Assembly (NCBI GenBank): GCA_902168085.1 | Contig: CABHOP010000011.1 | Location: forward strand, 1 to 64,000 | DNA: 64,000 nt | Reading direction: 5' to 3' | From: an uncultured Bacteroides sp. | GTDB lineage: Bacteria > Bacteroidota > Bacteroidia > Chitinophagales > Chitinophagaceae | Part shown: positions 1 through 8,617 of the stretch, piece by piece | Numbering within the stretch: position 1 is the first letter of the stretch | Layout of the letters: every line of letters starts with the position of its first letter | Program-made: the position numbers and the translations under genes | Notes under the pieces: model-generated | Seen by the model: only the letters and a program-made list of their open reading frames with translations | The model's database searches: none | What the model was told of the DNA's origin: nothing

Positions 1-213
1 GGAGCGTATGTACCGCTGGTGTATCTGTTGTGCCGCCAGGTGCAGTGCAGAGTAGCTATGTACAGCCAGGATAAGCGCTGAAAGCATCTAAGCGCGAAAC
101 CTTCCTCAAGATGAGTTTACTTTTAAGGGTCGTCAGAGACGATGACGTTGATAGGCTACAGGTGTAAAGGTGGTAACATCAAAGCCGAGTAGTACTAATT
201 GCCCGTAAGCTTT
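1..213 (+). rRNA. rrl: 23S ribosomal RNA, 3' end (partial)
   Basis: This is the terminal part of domain VI of 23S rRNA, recognised from the conserved GATAAGCGCTGAAAGCATCT stretch and the closing GAGTAGTACTAATTGCCC. The 5' part lies outside the window. The 3' boundary is approximate. A 5S gene follows about 130 bp downstream in the normal rRNA operon order. The spacer between them carries no tRNA that I can see. Confidence 0.95.
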
Positions 214-345
214 AACTTTATTAAACTACTTCTGAAAAATTGCTTTCTTAATATGTCACCTTATTGTTAGTTGACTTGTTGAATAGTTGATTGGTTCTAC
301 CAATGACTAATCAACGGATAAACAAATCAACGGACGAACCATCTT

Positions 346-455
<110 letters not shown>

Positions 456-464
456 TTTATTACA

Positions 465-498
465 ACACGCCTCAACTTTTGTTGAGGCGTGTTTTTTT
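465..498 (+). terminator. rRNA operon terminator
   Basis: A perfect 12-bp stem (ACACGCCTCAAC / GTTGAGGCGTGT) with a TTTT loop is followed by a run of T. It closes the rRNA operon. No gene is visible between here and 629. Confidence 0.9.
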
Positions 499-628
499 AT
501 GTACATACCTGAAGAAATATCTAGCTTGCCCTGATGAACAGCAACCACTACGCATAATTAAAGCCGGACAAAGCCGGCCTTAAGCTAATTAAATAGACTT
601 GGATGACATAGAAGATACCCATAAGATA

Positions 629-1507
629 TCATCGTTTATTGCGCCAATCTTTATAGCTTGTTTTCTTTTTTGTTTTAGCAGGTGGTTTGGAATTTTCGTT
701 TTTATCTTCCTGCCTCTTTACTTCTTTTTTTACCACTGGCTTGTCCTTGGTTTTTGCAGTTTTAGGGTTACTAATGTTCGTGCTGCTGGATTCTGATAGA
801 AGAGATTCAATGGTATCAATTTCAGAATTAGTAAGATAACGCCATTTGCCAACAGGTAAATTACCCAAGGATACATTCATAATGCGTACACGAGTGAGCG
901 TTTTTACATTATAGCCTAAATATTCGCACATACGGCGTATTTGCCTGTTGAGACCCTGTGTAAGAATAATGCGAAATTTGCGGCTGCCTTCCTGGCGCAC
1001 AAAACATTTTTTAGTTACTTCATCCAGTATCGGCACACCATTACTCATTTTCTCAACAAAATCGGGTGTGATGGCTTTATCAACGGTTACTATGTATTCT
1101 TTCTCGTGATTGTTTTCAGCACGAAGTATTTTGTTCACGATATCACCATCATTGGTCAGGAATATCAGGCCGTCAGAATCCTTATCCAGCCTGCCTATGG
1201 GGAATACACGCTTAGGGTAATTGAGAAAACTAATGACGTTAGTCCTGTCTTTTGTGTCAGTAGTGGAGGTAACGCCAACCGGTTTATTCAATGCTATGTA
1301 TATTGGCCGTGCTGATTTTTTCTTCTTTAATGGTTCTCCATCAATAGCTACCGTATCGTGTTCATTTACACGGCTACCGGGCAAGGCTATCTTGTTATTG
1401 ATAGTTACACGTGCCTGTTCTATTAACTTATCGGCTTCCCTACGCGAACAGAAGCCGGTAGAGCTGATGTATTTGTTTAAGCTGATTGCTGATTCTATAC
1501 CTGCCAT
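629..1507 (-). CDS. rluF: RsuA/RluF-family rRNA pseudouridine synthase
   Basis: Converts a uridine in rRNA to pseudouridine; by family it is closest to RluF, which acts on 23S helix 74. An N-terminal S4 RNA-binding domain (LNKYISSTGFCSRREADKLI) is followed by the catalytic domain with GRLDKDSDGL, where Asp108 is the expected nucleophile. The last 60 or so residues are a Lys/Ser-rich basic tail, probably an RNA-binding extension. The ORF track starts 30 codons earlier. I chose the ATG at 1507 because the S4 domain begins there and because it forms a TAATG stop-start overlap with the upstream glycosyltransferase gene, which indicates translational coupling. The precise target uridine is inferred. 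Confidence 0.88.
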   Translation of the reverse strand: MAGIESAISLNKYISSTGFCSRREADKLIEQARVTINNKIALPGSRVNEHDTVAIDGEPLKKKKSARPIYIALNKPVGVTSTTDTKDRTNVISFLNYPKRVFPIGRLDKDSDGLIFLTNDGDIVNKILRAENNHEKEYIVTVDKAITPDFVEKMSNGVPILDEVTKKCFVRQEGSRKFRIILTQGLNRQIRRMCEYLGYNVKTLTRVRIMNVSLGNLPVGKWRYLTNSEIDTIESLLSESSSTNISNPKTAKTKDKPVVKKEVKRQEDKNENSKPPAKTKKKTSYKDWRNKR

Positions 1508-2286
1508 TAGTCTATTGTTTTGCCCTCTTTTTGCCATGCTGCATATTGGCGTGTCTTTGCATATTTTATCATTGTTTCCATAGCATTCAGCCTGCAAATG
1601 AGCAAGCCTTCATAGCCATCCAGGAAGCCAAGCCGAAAGATATAGTCAGATAAAAATTTCCATATGGGAACTATCCATATTTGTAGTTTACCATAATTCT
1701 TCCCTTTTTTGACACGCTGACGTGCAGCAATATCTGTGTATTTTTCTATTTTTTTGACATAATCTGAAATAGAGTAGAAGCTGTAGTGCAGCATGTCTCC
1801 CTGTAGCTTGCCTTCTTTTTCTGCTTTATCGTGTAGCAGCCATTTATCATGTGGGTTCTCACCTGTCCATTCACCTTTTGTTCGATTGAACAATCTTACT
1901 TTGGCATCGGGGTATAAACCGGAATGCCGTATCCATTTACCACAAAAATTATTAAGTCTTGCAAAACGGTAAGCGTTGAACCGAGGATTGGCTTTGACTG
2001 ATAATATATTCTTTTCTAGCTCCGGCGTAATAGCTTCGTCTGCATCCAATGATAAAACCCAATTGTGTGATGCATGCGCTGCGGCAAAATTCTTTTGCTC
2101 TATATGGCCAAGAAACTTTTGCAATACAATCTTAGCCCCATACCGCTGCGCTATCTCTACTGTTTTATCTGTAGAAAGGCTATCTACCACGACTATTTCA
2201 TCTGCCAGGTTTTTAACCGATTGCAGGCAGCGCTCCAGATTTTTTTCTTCATTAAGGGTGATGATGACTACACTCAATTGTATCAT
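1507..2286 (-). CDS. Family 2 glycosyltransferase, WaaE/KdtX-like
   Basis: Predicted GT-A fold glycosyltransferase of the type that adds a hexose to lipopolysaccharide inner core. The N-terminal motif VVIITLNEEKNLERCLQSV, the DSLSTDKT segment and the DAD metal-binding triad (Asp81/Asp83, SLDADEAITPEL) are intact over 259 aa. There is no signal peptide or clear membrane span, so it should act at the cytoplasmic face of the inner membrane. A perfect -7 box ends only five bases before the ATG, suggesting a leaderless transcript. The gene is coupled to the downstream pseudouridine synthase, with which it has no obvious functional link. Substrate is inferred from family only. Confidence 0.85.
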   Translation of the reverse strand: MIQLSVVIITLNEEKNLERCLQSVKNLADEIVVVDSLSTDKTVEIAQRYGAKIVLQKFLGHIEQKNFAAAHASHNWVLSLDADEAITPELEKNILSVKANPRFNAYRFARLNNFCGKWIRHSGLYPDAKVRLFNRTKGEWTGENPHDKWLLHDKAEKEGKLQGDMLHYSFYSISDYVKKIEKYTDIAARQRVKKGKNYGKLQIWIVPIWKFLSDYIFRLGFLDGYEGLLICRLNAMETMIKYAKTRQYAAWQKEGKTID

Positions 2287-2291
2287 TGCGG

Positions 2292-2299
2292 CAAATGTA
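2292..2299 (-). promoter_or_regulatory. -7 promoter box for the glycosyltransferase gene
   Basis: TACATTTG on the minus strand is a perfect TAnnTTTG box. Only five bases separate it from the ATG at 2286, so transcription would begin at or next to the start codon. Confidence 0.6.
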
Positions 2300-2301
2300 G
2301 C

Positions 2302-2330
2302 TGTAAAAAAATAAAGCCCCAGCGGGCTTT
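2302..2330 (-). terminator. Terminator of the lone response-regulator gene
   Basis: Read on the minus strand, AAAGCCC-GCTG-GGGCTTT is followed by ATTTTTTT. It separates the receiver gene at 2354-2815 from the next promoter. Confidence 0.85.
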
Positions 2331-2353
2331 ACCATATTCTGAATATTGTGTGT

Positions 2354-2815
2354 TTATGACAATAGCTGCTGACGCAACAGGAATTCAAGCTGGGCATTGG
2401 TAACACCAAGTTTTTCTGTTAATTCCTTCTCATCTTTCCGCAGTTTATACACATCATAAGCTCGCTGTATGGTCAGGTCCAGTTCCTCTTCATTCCATGG
2501 CTTGGTGAGGTAATGGAATATTTTTCCCTTGTTCACTGCATCTATCACAGCATTCAGGTCGGCATAACCGGTCAGCAAAATGCGCATGGGCTCCATATGT
2601 TTTTCCAGTATAGATTCCAGGAATTCTACACCGGTCATATTAGGCATGCGTTGGTCTGTAATAATAATATCAATAGGGTTATTGTCTAAAATCTTAATTG
2701 CTTCTTCACCACTGATAGCAGTAAATACATTATACTTCATCCTAAATGTAGCCTTGAACGAAACAAGATTGTTCTGTTCATCATCTACGTAAAGTATGTT
2801 TATTTTATCTGACAT
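2354..2815 (-). CDS. Single-domain response regulator (receiver + C-terminal helix)
   Basis: Phospho-accepting receiver protein of 153 aa. Acidic pocket Asp11/Asp12, phosphorylation site Asp54 (IIITDQRMPNMTG), Thr82 and Lys105 (TKPW) are all present. After the receiver there is about 35 aa predicted to be helical and ending ...LEFLLRQQLLS, with no DNA-binding or enzymatic output domain. It is closely similar along its whole receiver to the N-terminal receiver of the hybrid kinase at 8618-9712 (ILYVDDE.NNL, TGVEFLE, ILLTGYAD, KPW.EE), so the two are paralogues. It is transcribed away from the GNAT/ThiF/kinase run. Its likely role is a phosphorelay intermediate; partner unknown. Confidence 0.9.
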   Translation of the reverse strand: MSDKINILYVDDEQNNLVSFKATFRMKYNVFTAISGEEAIKILDNNPIDIIITDQRMPNMTGVEFLESILEKHMEPMRILLTGYADLNAVIDAVNKGKIFHYLTKPWNEEELDLTIQRAYDVYKLRKDEKELTEKLGVTNAQLEFLLRQQLLS

Positions 2816-3248
2816 TTGATTTTTATAATATGTTTTAATGGGCGCAAATGGTAGTATAAAAATCTGTACACGTAAGTTAAAGATTTTTAATAAATTTCTT
2901 GTTACCTTTAGATAATTTCTTTTTTATATAGCAAATTGTTGGCGTTAAACGTTATTTTTGCAGTAACAAAGATAATACAAGTCCATTACTGGTTAAGGCT
3001 GAGAGAGAGAAAAAAGCTATGATCGGGTAAATATGGGCACAAAAAATTTCCCACCCAATAATTCCTGTTCAAAAAACTAGGTATTGACATTTTACATTTT
3101 AGTATGTAAATTAATATTGTATTTGCACTCTACAGATTTTTTAAGGTAGGGTTCATTGATTATAAGCAGGTTATAACTATACATTGAAACAAAAGATAAA
3201 AAAAACGATGAACGCTCTTTTTCCGACAGTTAAAACACTGGACGCAAT
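2816..3248. other. AT-rich divergent control region, 433 bp
   Basis: Intergenic region between the lone receiver gene and the forward block. It holds a perfect forward -7 box at 2953, a weaker TGTATTTG box near 3118, and a TTGACA at 3084. No intrinsic terminator is visible. A forward transcript from 2953 would carry a leader of about 280 nt before the GNAT gene. The 14-codon mini-ORF occupies the last 45 bases. Confidence 0.5.
2953..2960 (+). promoter_or_regulatory. Candidate -7 box upstream of the GNAT/ThiF block
   Basis: TATTTTTG matches TAnnTTTG exactly. It lies about 290 bp upstream of the GNAT start, so it would produce a long leader. No convincing -33 TTTG was found at the right distance. 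Confidence 0.4.
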
Positions 3249-3252
3249 ATGA
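3208..3252 (+). CDS. Mini-ORF, 14 codons, overlapping the GNAT start
   Basis: Too short for the ORF track. It reads MNALFPTVKTLDAI and stops at TGA 3250-3252, which overlaps the GNAT ATG as ATGA. The bases before its ATG are very A-rich (AAAAGATAAAAAAAACG), the favoured initiation context in Bacteroidota, whereas the GNAT ATG has a poorer context. That arrangement is what a leader peptide for translational coupling would look like. A peptide substrate for the downstream ThiF enzyme is a more speculative reading. It could also be chance. Confidence 0.35.
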   Translation: MNALFPTVKTLDAI

Positions 3253-3959
3253 GTGATATAAAATTTGTAATCAAAGCTTTCAGGGCTCCTGACGATACGG
3301 CTGCTTGCCAGAAGTTTGTAGATGGGCATATGAAAGTATTGAAGATATACGGTATTACCATGATAACCTCTGCCAATATAGAATGGTTTGAGGATCCGGA
3401 CACTTATGTGATACTGGTAGAATCGGAAGATGGTGAGAAGGTATATGGCGGGGCAAGGGTACAAGTTGCCGGCGGCAAGTATGAGCTTCCTATAGAAAAG
3501 GCTGTAAAGGATATGGATGACAGTGTCCATGAAACAGTAAGGCAATATGCCGAAAGAGGAACGGCAGAGTTTTGCGGCCTTTGGAATTCGCGAGAGGTAG
3601 CAGGTTATGGCATTGGTAGTATGTACCTGGGCAGGGCGGCTGTGGCTATTACCCAGCAATTGAAATTGACAACGTTATTCGGCCTTTGTGCGCCTGCAAC
3701 GGTAAAGAACAGTGCACGGGTGGGTTTTGAGATAGCAACTTTCCTGGGCAATAATGGCACCTTTTATTATCCTAAAGAAGACCTTATAGCTACTGCTGTT
3801 ATCATTAATGATACTGAAACTTTACTTACTGCAGAACCTGAAGAGCGCGATATTATTTTCGACCTACGGAAAAAACCTGTGCAGTCGAAACTGGAAAGTG
3901 GCCCTAAAGGCCGAATTTTGGATGTTGTTTACGACCTAAGTATACCCAATATCAATTAA
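3249..3959 (+). CDS. GNAT/LuxI-like N-acyltransferase-fold protein
   Basis: A 236-aa soluble protein that I read as a member of the acyltransferase superfamily, with some resemblance to autoinducer-synthase-type proteins: an early Val/Leu/Glu-rich beta strand (TYVILVESEDGEKVYGGARV), then an LWNSREVAGYGIG segment in the place of the LuxI W-x-x-SR motif, and a helix-strand with VKNSARVGFEIATFLG. No signal peptide or membrane span. It begins inside the stop of the mini-ORF and is followed 19 bp later by the ThiF-nitroreductase gene, so the two are surely co-transcribed. Acyl-donor use is inference; a plain acetyltransferase or a non-catalytic fold relative is possible. The fold assignment is by eye and moderate. 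Confidence 0.55.
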   Translation: MSDIKFVIKAFRAPDDTAACQKFVDGHMKVLKIYGITMITSANIEWFEDPDTYVILVESEDGEKVYGGARVQVAGGKYELPIEKAVKDMDDSVHETVRQYAERGTAEFCGLWNSREVAGYGIGSMYLGRAAVAITQQLKLTTLFGLCAPATVKNSARVGFEIATFLGNNGTFYYPKEDLIATAVIINDTETLLTAEPEERDIIFDLRKKPVQSKLESGPKGRILDVVYDLSIPNIN

Positions 3960-3978
3960 GCCAAAGTCATTAAAGAAT

Positions 3979-6291
3979 ATGGATGAGATAAAAATTGTAA
4001 AGCAGCAAACTTTACAATATCAGGATGTGTATATGCCCCAGGTATTGAGGCTTACCAACAGTGAGGATAAAGCTGTTTTCGATGAATTATTAAGTTCAGG
4101 TTTTGTTTTTTTATTCGATGAAATAAAAGACCAGTTAAAAGAGCTTTTCAAAATACGCAATCCTAAAAGGCAGCTTACAGATGCAGATTATGAATCGCTG
4201 CTGCAAGCCCATATCGGCCAGACAGATATAGATAGATATGGCGTATGGGTATATTACCCATGGAGCAAAAGGCTGGTGCACCTGCTGGATGAACCTGAAT
4301 TCATAGAAGTACGTACCAGCCGCAATCAATATAAAATAACTAATAAAGAGCGAGACCTGCTTGCGACTAAAAAGATAGGTGTTATAGGCTTGTCTGTAGG
4401 GCAGTCGGTAGCAGTGACGCTGGCAATGGAGCGCTCATTTGGAGAGATAAGGCTCGCCGATTTTGATGTGTTAGAGCTCACCAACCTTAACCGTATACGT
4501 ACCGGCTTGTTCAATCTCGGTATTAAAAAAGTAATATCAGTAGCGCGGGAGATAGCAGAGATAGACCCTTATCTGAAAGTAACCATATTTGAAGATGGCC
4601 TTACGGAAGAGAATATGGATAAGTTTTACCTGGAAGGGGGTAAGCTGGACCTGCTGATAGATGAGTGTGATGGTGTAGATATGAAAATACTATGCCGCAT
4701 CAAAGCCCGGGAACTGAAAATACCGGTGCTGATGGAAGGTAGCGACCGGTGTACGATAGATGTAGAGCGTTTTGACCTGGAGCCTGAACGTTCTATTCTG
4801 CATGGATATATCGATCACCTGGATGTATCTAAGCTAAAACACCTGAAAACGAACGAAGAGAAGATGCCATACCTGGCGCCTATTGTAGGCCTGGCAACTA
4901 TATCCAGCCGCCTGCGTGCATCGGGTATAGAAATAGGGCAAACAATCACAACATGGCCACAGCTGGCATCGGCTGTAACATTGGGAGGTGGGGCAGTAGC
5001 CGACATTTGGCGCAGAATGGCACTGAACCAGTATAAAGGTTCCGGCCGTTTCTTCCTGGATATGGATGAACTGGTAGGCGACCCTAAAGTGGAAGCACCG
5101 GAAGCAGGTGTTGCAGTTAACCCGTTTATACCGCTTAGTCATGACGAAGCATTACAACTGGCATTGAACGCGAATTGCCAACTACCGGTAAATGCCATAG
5201 CGATACCTGAGCCAGATGTAGAAAAAATTGTAGATGCAGCAGGTACGGCCCCATCGGGCGGAAATGCACAGCCATGGAAATGGGTGTATAACAAAGGTAT
5301 ATTATTCTTATTCTTCGACAGATACTATGGTTATTCTTATATGGACTATAAGGATACGGCCTCTTATATAGCATTGGGGGCAGCTATAGAAAATGCCGTA
5401 TTAAAAGCGCATGAACTGGGTTATGAAGTGAAGGTGAACCTGCACGAGCCATCAGGAGAAGATATATTGATAGCAGACTTTACCTTCTATAACACCAAAG
5501 TAGCCGGTGCGGAGCAACACGATAATGATCAGCTTTCCAAAGTAATTACGCAGCGCCATACCAATAGGAAAATAACGGAACGTGTAGTGCTGCAACCGGA
5601 GGTGCTGGAAAGCCTTAAAACAGCGACAGAATCTGTGCCGGGTGCAAAACTGAATTTTTATGAAGACCCGGCCGTACTGGAAGAAATAGGTAAGATTATT
5701 TCTGAAACAGATCGCTACAGGGTATTATATCCTCAAAGCCACTACGACTTCATCTTCCAGGAAATGAGGTGGACAGCTAAAGAAGCTGAAGAACGCAGAA
5801 CCGGTATTGAGATCAGCACACTGGAACTTACACCTGCAAACATGCTGGGCATCAGGTTGGTGAAAGACCCTATGGCGGTTGAGCTGTTACGGGATATAAA
5901 CGGCGCTGACATATTGCGAAGTACATCGATAAAAAATATGACAACAGCCCCTGTGGCCGGATTGCTTACGATGCCCACTTATTTGGGAACGGATTTTGTA
6001 AATGGCGGCCGCGCTTCAGAGCGGCTGTGGCTAAAAGCTACAGAAATGGGGCTGGCATTTCAACCAATGAATGTGCCCCTGGCATTCTTTGCCCGGCTGA
6101 TAGATAATGCTTCAGACCTGCCAAGAGAGATCATCGATGAGGTAGCTGAATTGTACCGGCGTTATAATAAAGCATTGCATAGGAATGAAAGCAGGGCGGA
6201 TATTTACCTATTCAGGGTATTTAAGGCAGAGCCACCTAAGGTTTTGCCATATCGCAAAAAATTAAGCGATATACTTGTATTCAATAGTTAG
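3979..6291 (+). CDS. ThiF (E1-like) - nitroreductase fusion, Rv1355c/MoeY-like
   Basis: A 770-aa two-enzyme fusion. Residues about 130-370 form a ThiF/MoeB/E1-like adenylyltransferase: nucleotide loop GVIGLSVGQSV (residues 134-144), LADFDVLELTNLNR for ATP/Mg binding, and LLIDECDGVD. The usual GxGGxG loop is GLSVGQS, and I see no CxxC zinc pairs. Residues about 410-770 form an FMN nitroreductase domain beginning VEKIVDAAGTAPSGGNAQPW (Asn429, Trp433). The N-terminal 110 aa precede the Rossmann core. This architecture matches Mycobacterium Rv1355c (annotated MoeY); its reaction is unknown to me. ThiF enzymes activate a carboxylate by AMP; nitroreductase domains reduce or oxidise, for example in azoline oxidation. 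It sits between a GNAT-like gene and a kinase phosphorelay, suggesting synthesis of a sensed compound. Confidence 0.82.
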   Translation: MDEIKIVKQQTLQYQDVYMPQVLRLTNSEDKAVFDELLSSGFVFLFDEIKDQLKELFKIRNPKRQLTDADYESLLQAHIGQTDIDRYGVWVYYPWSKRLVHLLDEPEFIEVRTSRNQYKITNKERDLLATKKIGVIGLSVGQSVAVTLAMERSFGEIRLADFDVLELTNLNRIRTGLFNLGIKKVISVAREIAEIDPYLKVTIFEDGLTEENMDKFYLEGGKLDLLIDECDGVDMKILCRIKARELKIPVLMEGSDRCTIDVERFDLEPERSILHGYIDHLDVSKLKHLKTNEEKMPYLAPIVGLATISSRLRASGIEIGQTITTWPQLASAVTLGGGAVADIWRRMALNQYKGSGRFFLDMDELVGDPKVEAPEAGVAVNPFIPLSHDEALQLALNANCQLPVNAIAIPEPDVEKIVDAAGTAPSGGNAQPWKWVYNKGILFLFFDRYYGYSYMDYKDTASYIALGAAIENAVLKAHELGYEVKVNLHEPSGEDILIADFTFYNTKVAGAEQHDNDQLSKVITQRHTNRKITERVVLQPEVLESLKTATESVPGAKLNFYEDPAVLEEIGKIISETDRYRVLYPQSHYDFIFQEMRWTAKEAEERRTGIEISTLELTPANMLGIRLVKDPMAVELLRDINGADILRSTSIKNMTTAPVAGLLTMPTYLGTDFVNGGRASERLWLKATEMGLAFQPMNVPLAFFARLIDNASDLPREIIDEVAELYRRYNKALHRNESRADIYLFRVFKAEPPKVLPYRKKLSDILVFNS

Positions 6292-6424
6292 TAAGCTTAT
6301 TAAATTAAGAAATGTAGCTTAACGGGTTGTGAATAATAACAAAGTGTGATATATTAGTGAGGTGTTAAGGCCAAAGCCCAAAATTGAGATAAAGACAACA
6401 AAATAAACAGATTTTGCACCCGTC

Positions 6425-8608
6425 ATGAACGGTATTACGAGGTATATAAATAAAGAAAGGTTTCGATTTAGTCTGGCAGGATTAATATTGTTGTTATTTG
6501 TTTGCGTAAAAGCACGGGCCGATGTATTTATCTATAAAAATGATAAAGCTGAAGTTTCTACAGTAGTACCGGGAATGGTATGGAGTGTGCTGGAAGATAA
6601 AGAAGGTGCTTTAACATATCAGCAAGCATTTAATGCTACCGGGTATCAGAAAATAGATAGGCAAATAGCCAACCTGGGTGTTTCCAATTCCGTCTTTTGG
6701 CTGAAGGCCACTGTGCATAATGGTGCCAATAGCTATCCGCTCCTTTTAATGCTGGAGCAACCGCAGATAGATAAGGCAGAAATATATTCCTTTTCTAATG
6801 GTTCATTAATATTGGTTGATTCTATCAGCAAATGGGAACCTTTTTATAACAGGACCTATCACGATGCCAATTACGTTTTCAACACCGGTGCATTGCCCGA
6901 TTCTACTGTAGAATTACTGGTAAAAATAAAGTCTTCCGCACAATTAGTCTTTCCGATAAAACTGGGTACAGAAAAGCAAATAGCTGAATCCAGCGACAAG
7001 AAAGAATTGCTGTATGCATTGTTTAGTGGCATTATCATAGTGATGTCGCTATACAACTTGTTTGTATACTTTACCGTACGGGACAAGAGCTATCTGCTGT
7101 ATGTTATTTATATACTTCTTGTAGGGGTTACGCAAACCACACTACCGGGCTTTACCTTTAAATACCTTTGGCCACAATCTTCGTGGATGGCTTTGCAAGG
7201 GCCTACCATATTTGCATGCCTGGGCGCTATGGCAGCCATAGAATTCATTAAGGAATTTCTGAGAACGAAAGAACACGTCAGGCGCTTGCATTACGGCTTG
7301 CTTGTTTTCAATGGCATATTCGTTGTAGGCTTGTTGTTCTCGCTTACCGGCAACCGCACTCTGGGTTTCCAGATAATGCAGGCAAATACTGCAATTGCTT
7401 CCCTGTATTCTTTATATACATCTTATCGTATTTACAAGCTGGGTTACCGGCCTGCCAAGTTCTTTTTATATGCATGGACGATATTACTGATAGGTGCGGT
7501 AGTATTTGTATTGAAAGATTCCGGTGTTGTTCCGTACAATACACTTACCACATTTGCCCTGCAGATAACGTCGGTAATTGAAGTTGTGCTGCTGTCATTT
7601 GCTCTGGCCGATAAAATAAATATTCTGCGTAAAGAACGTGAAGAAGCGCAGGCATTAGCCATTACAGCTGCTCAGGAAAATGCACGTATTGTAAAAGAAC
7701 AAAACGTGATACTGGAAGCAAAAGTGAATGAACGTACCAAAGAACTTAAAGCATCTAACGATGGCCTGAATAAAGCATTGAAAGACCTGAAGGATGCGGA
7801 GATGCAACTGGTAGAATCTGAAAAGATGGCGTCGCTGGGCCAGTTAACTGCCGGTATAGCGCATGAGATCAATAACCCGATAAACTTTGTGACCTCGAAT
7901 GTAAAACCATTGAAGCGCGATGTGGATATGCTCATCACCATGCTGAACCAGGTAGAGGAAATATCTTTGCTGGACGAACCGGCAGATGGTAAACGGCAAA
8001 AGATAGACAGCCTGAAAGAAGAATATGATTTCGATTATCTGAAAACAGAGATACAATATTTACTTAACGGTATTCATGAAGGCTCCAGTCGCACGGCAGA
8101 AATAGTGAAAGGGCTGCGTATTTTCTCGCGCCTTGATGAAGATGACCTGAAGAAGGCTGATATAAACGAAGGCCTGGAGTCTACCATGGTTATTGTGAAT
8201 AACCAGATAGACAATGTGCGGATAACCAAGAATTACGGCGACTTGCCATTGGTAGAATGCTATCCGGGCAAACTGAACCAGGTATTCCTGAATATGATAT
8301 CGAATGCCCTGCACGCCGTAAAATCAAGGCATGGCAATGAGAAGACGGGAGAACTGACGATAGGTACCTACAGGAAAGAGGATAAGGTGTATATTAGTAT
8401 TAAGGATAATGGCACCGGTATGAATGAGGATACCAAGAAAAAACTGTTTGAGCCATTCTTTACCACCAAAGATGTAGGTGAAGGTACTGGCTTAGGCCTT
8501 TCTATAGCTTATAATACCATCGTGAAACATAATGGAGCAATCACGGTAAATTCAGTGTTGGGGGAAGGCACCGAATTCCTGATTGAAATACCCATCGTTC
8601 ACCAGTAA
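6425..8608 (+). CDS. 7TMR-DISM membrane sensor histidine kinase
   Basis: A 727-aa sensor kinase. It has an N-terminal signal/anchor ([17 protein letters not shown]), then a periplasmic 7TMR-DISM extracellular beta domain of about 150 aa typical of carbohydrate-like ligand sensing, then a seven-span membrane region at about 195-400 ([19 protein letters not shown] onward), a coiled coil at about 405-465, and the kinase core. His480 in [18 protein letters not shown] is the phosphorylation site. The ATPase has [14 protein letters not shown] and GTGLGLSI. No receiver domain is attached; the following gene starts 10 bp later and begins with one. There are 133 bp between it and the ThiF gene, without a clear terminator, so read-through is possible. 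Ligand unknown. Confidence 0.92.
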   Translation: MNGITRYINKERFRFSLAGLILLLFVCVKARADVFIYKNDKAEVSTVVPGMVWSVLEDKEGALTYQQAFNATGYQKIDRQIANLGVSNSVFWLKATVHNGANSYPLLLMLEQPQIDKAEIYSFSNGSLILVDSISKWEPFYNRTYHDANYVFNTGALPDSTVELLVKIKSSAQLVFPIKLGTEKQIAESSDKKELLYALFSGIIIVMSLYNLFVYFTVRDKSYLLYVIYILLVGVTQTTLPGFTFKYLWPQSSWMALQGPTIFACLGAMAAIEFIKEFLRTKEHVRRLHYGLLVFNGIFVVGLLFSLTGNRTLGFQIMQANTAIASLYSLYTSYRIYKLGYRPAKFFLYAWTILLIGAVVFVLKDSGVVPYNTLTTFALQITSVIEVVLLSFALADKINILRKEREEAQALAITAAQENARIVKEQNVILEAKVNERTKELKASNDGLNKALKDLKDAEMQLVESEKMASLGQLTAGIAHEINNPINFVTSNVKPLKRDVDMLITMLNQVEEISLLDEPADGKRQKIDSLKEEYDFDYLKTEIQYLLNGIHEGSSRTAEIVKGLRIFSRLDEDDLKKADINEGLESTMVIVNNQIDNVRITKNYGDLPLVECYPGKLNQVFLNMISNALHAVKSRHGNEKTGELTIGTYRKEDKVYISIKDNGTGMNEDTKKKLFEPFFTTKDVGEGTGLGLSIAYNTIVKHNGAITVNSVLGEGTEFLIEIPIVHQ

Positions 8609-8617
8609 TAATGTAAG

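Noticed and set aside
217-345. Search for tRNA genes in the rRNA spacer and elsewhere
   Set aside because: No cloverleaf with GTTCRANYC could be found by eye in the 23S-5S spacer; CRISPR arrays and complete insertion sequences were also looked for in the window and not seen.
2990-3050. GGCTGAGAG followed by ATGATCGGGTAA resembles part of a TPP riboswitch
   Set aside because: The second conserved TPP segment (ACCTGA...GGATAATGCC-like) is absent at the right spacing and the neighbouring genes are not thiamine genes.
3177-3659. Reverse ORF of 160 aa over the GNAT gene
   Set aside because: Antisense shadow of the GNAT-like coding sequence; composition is irregular and no domain is visible.
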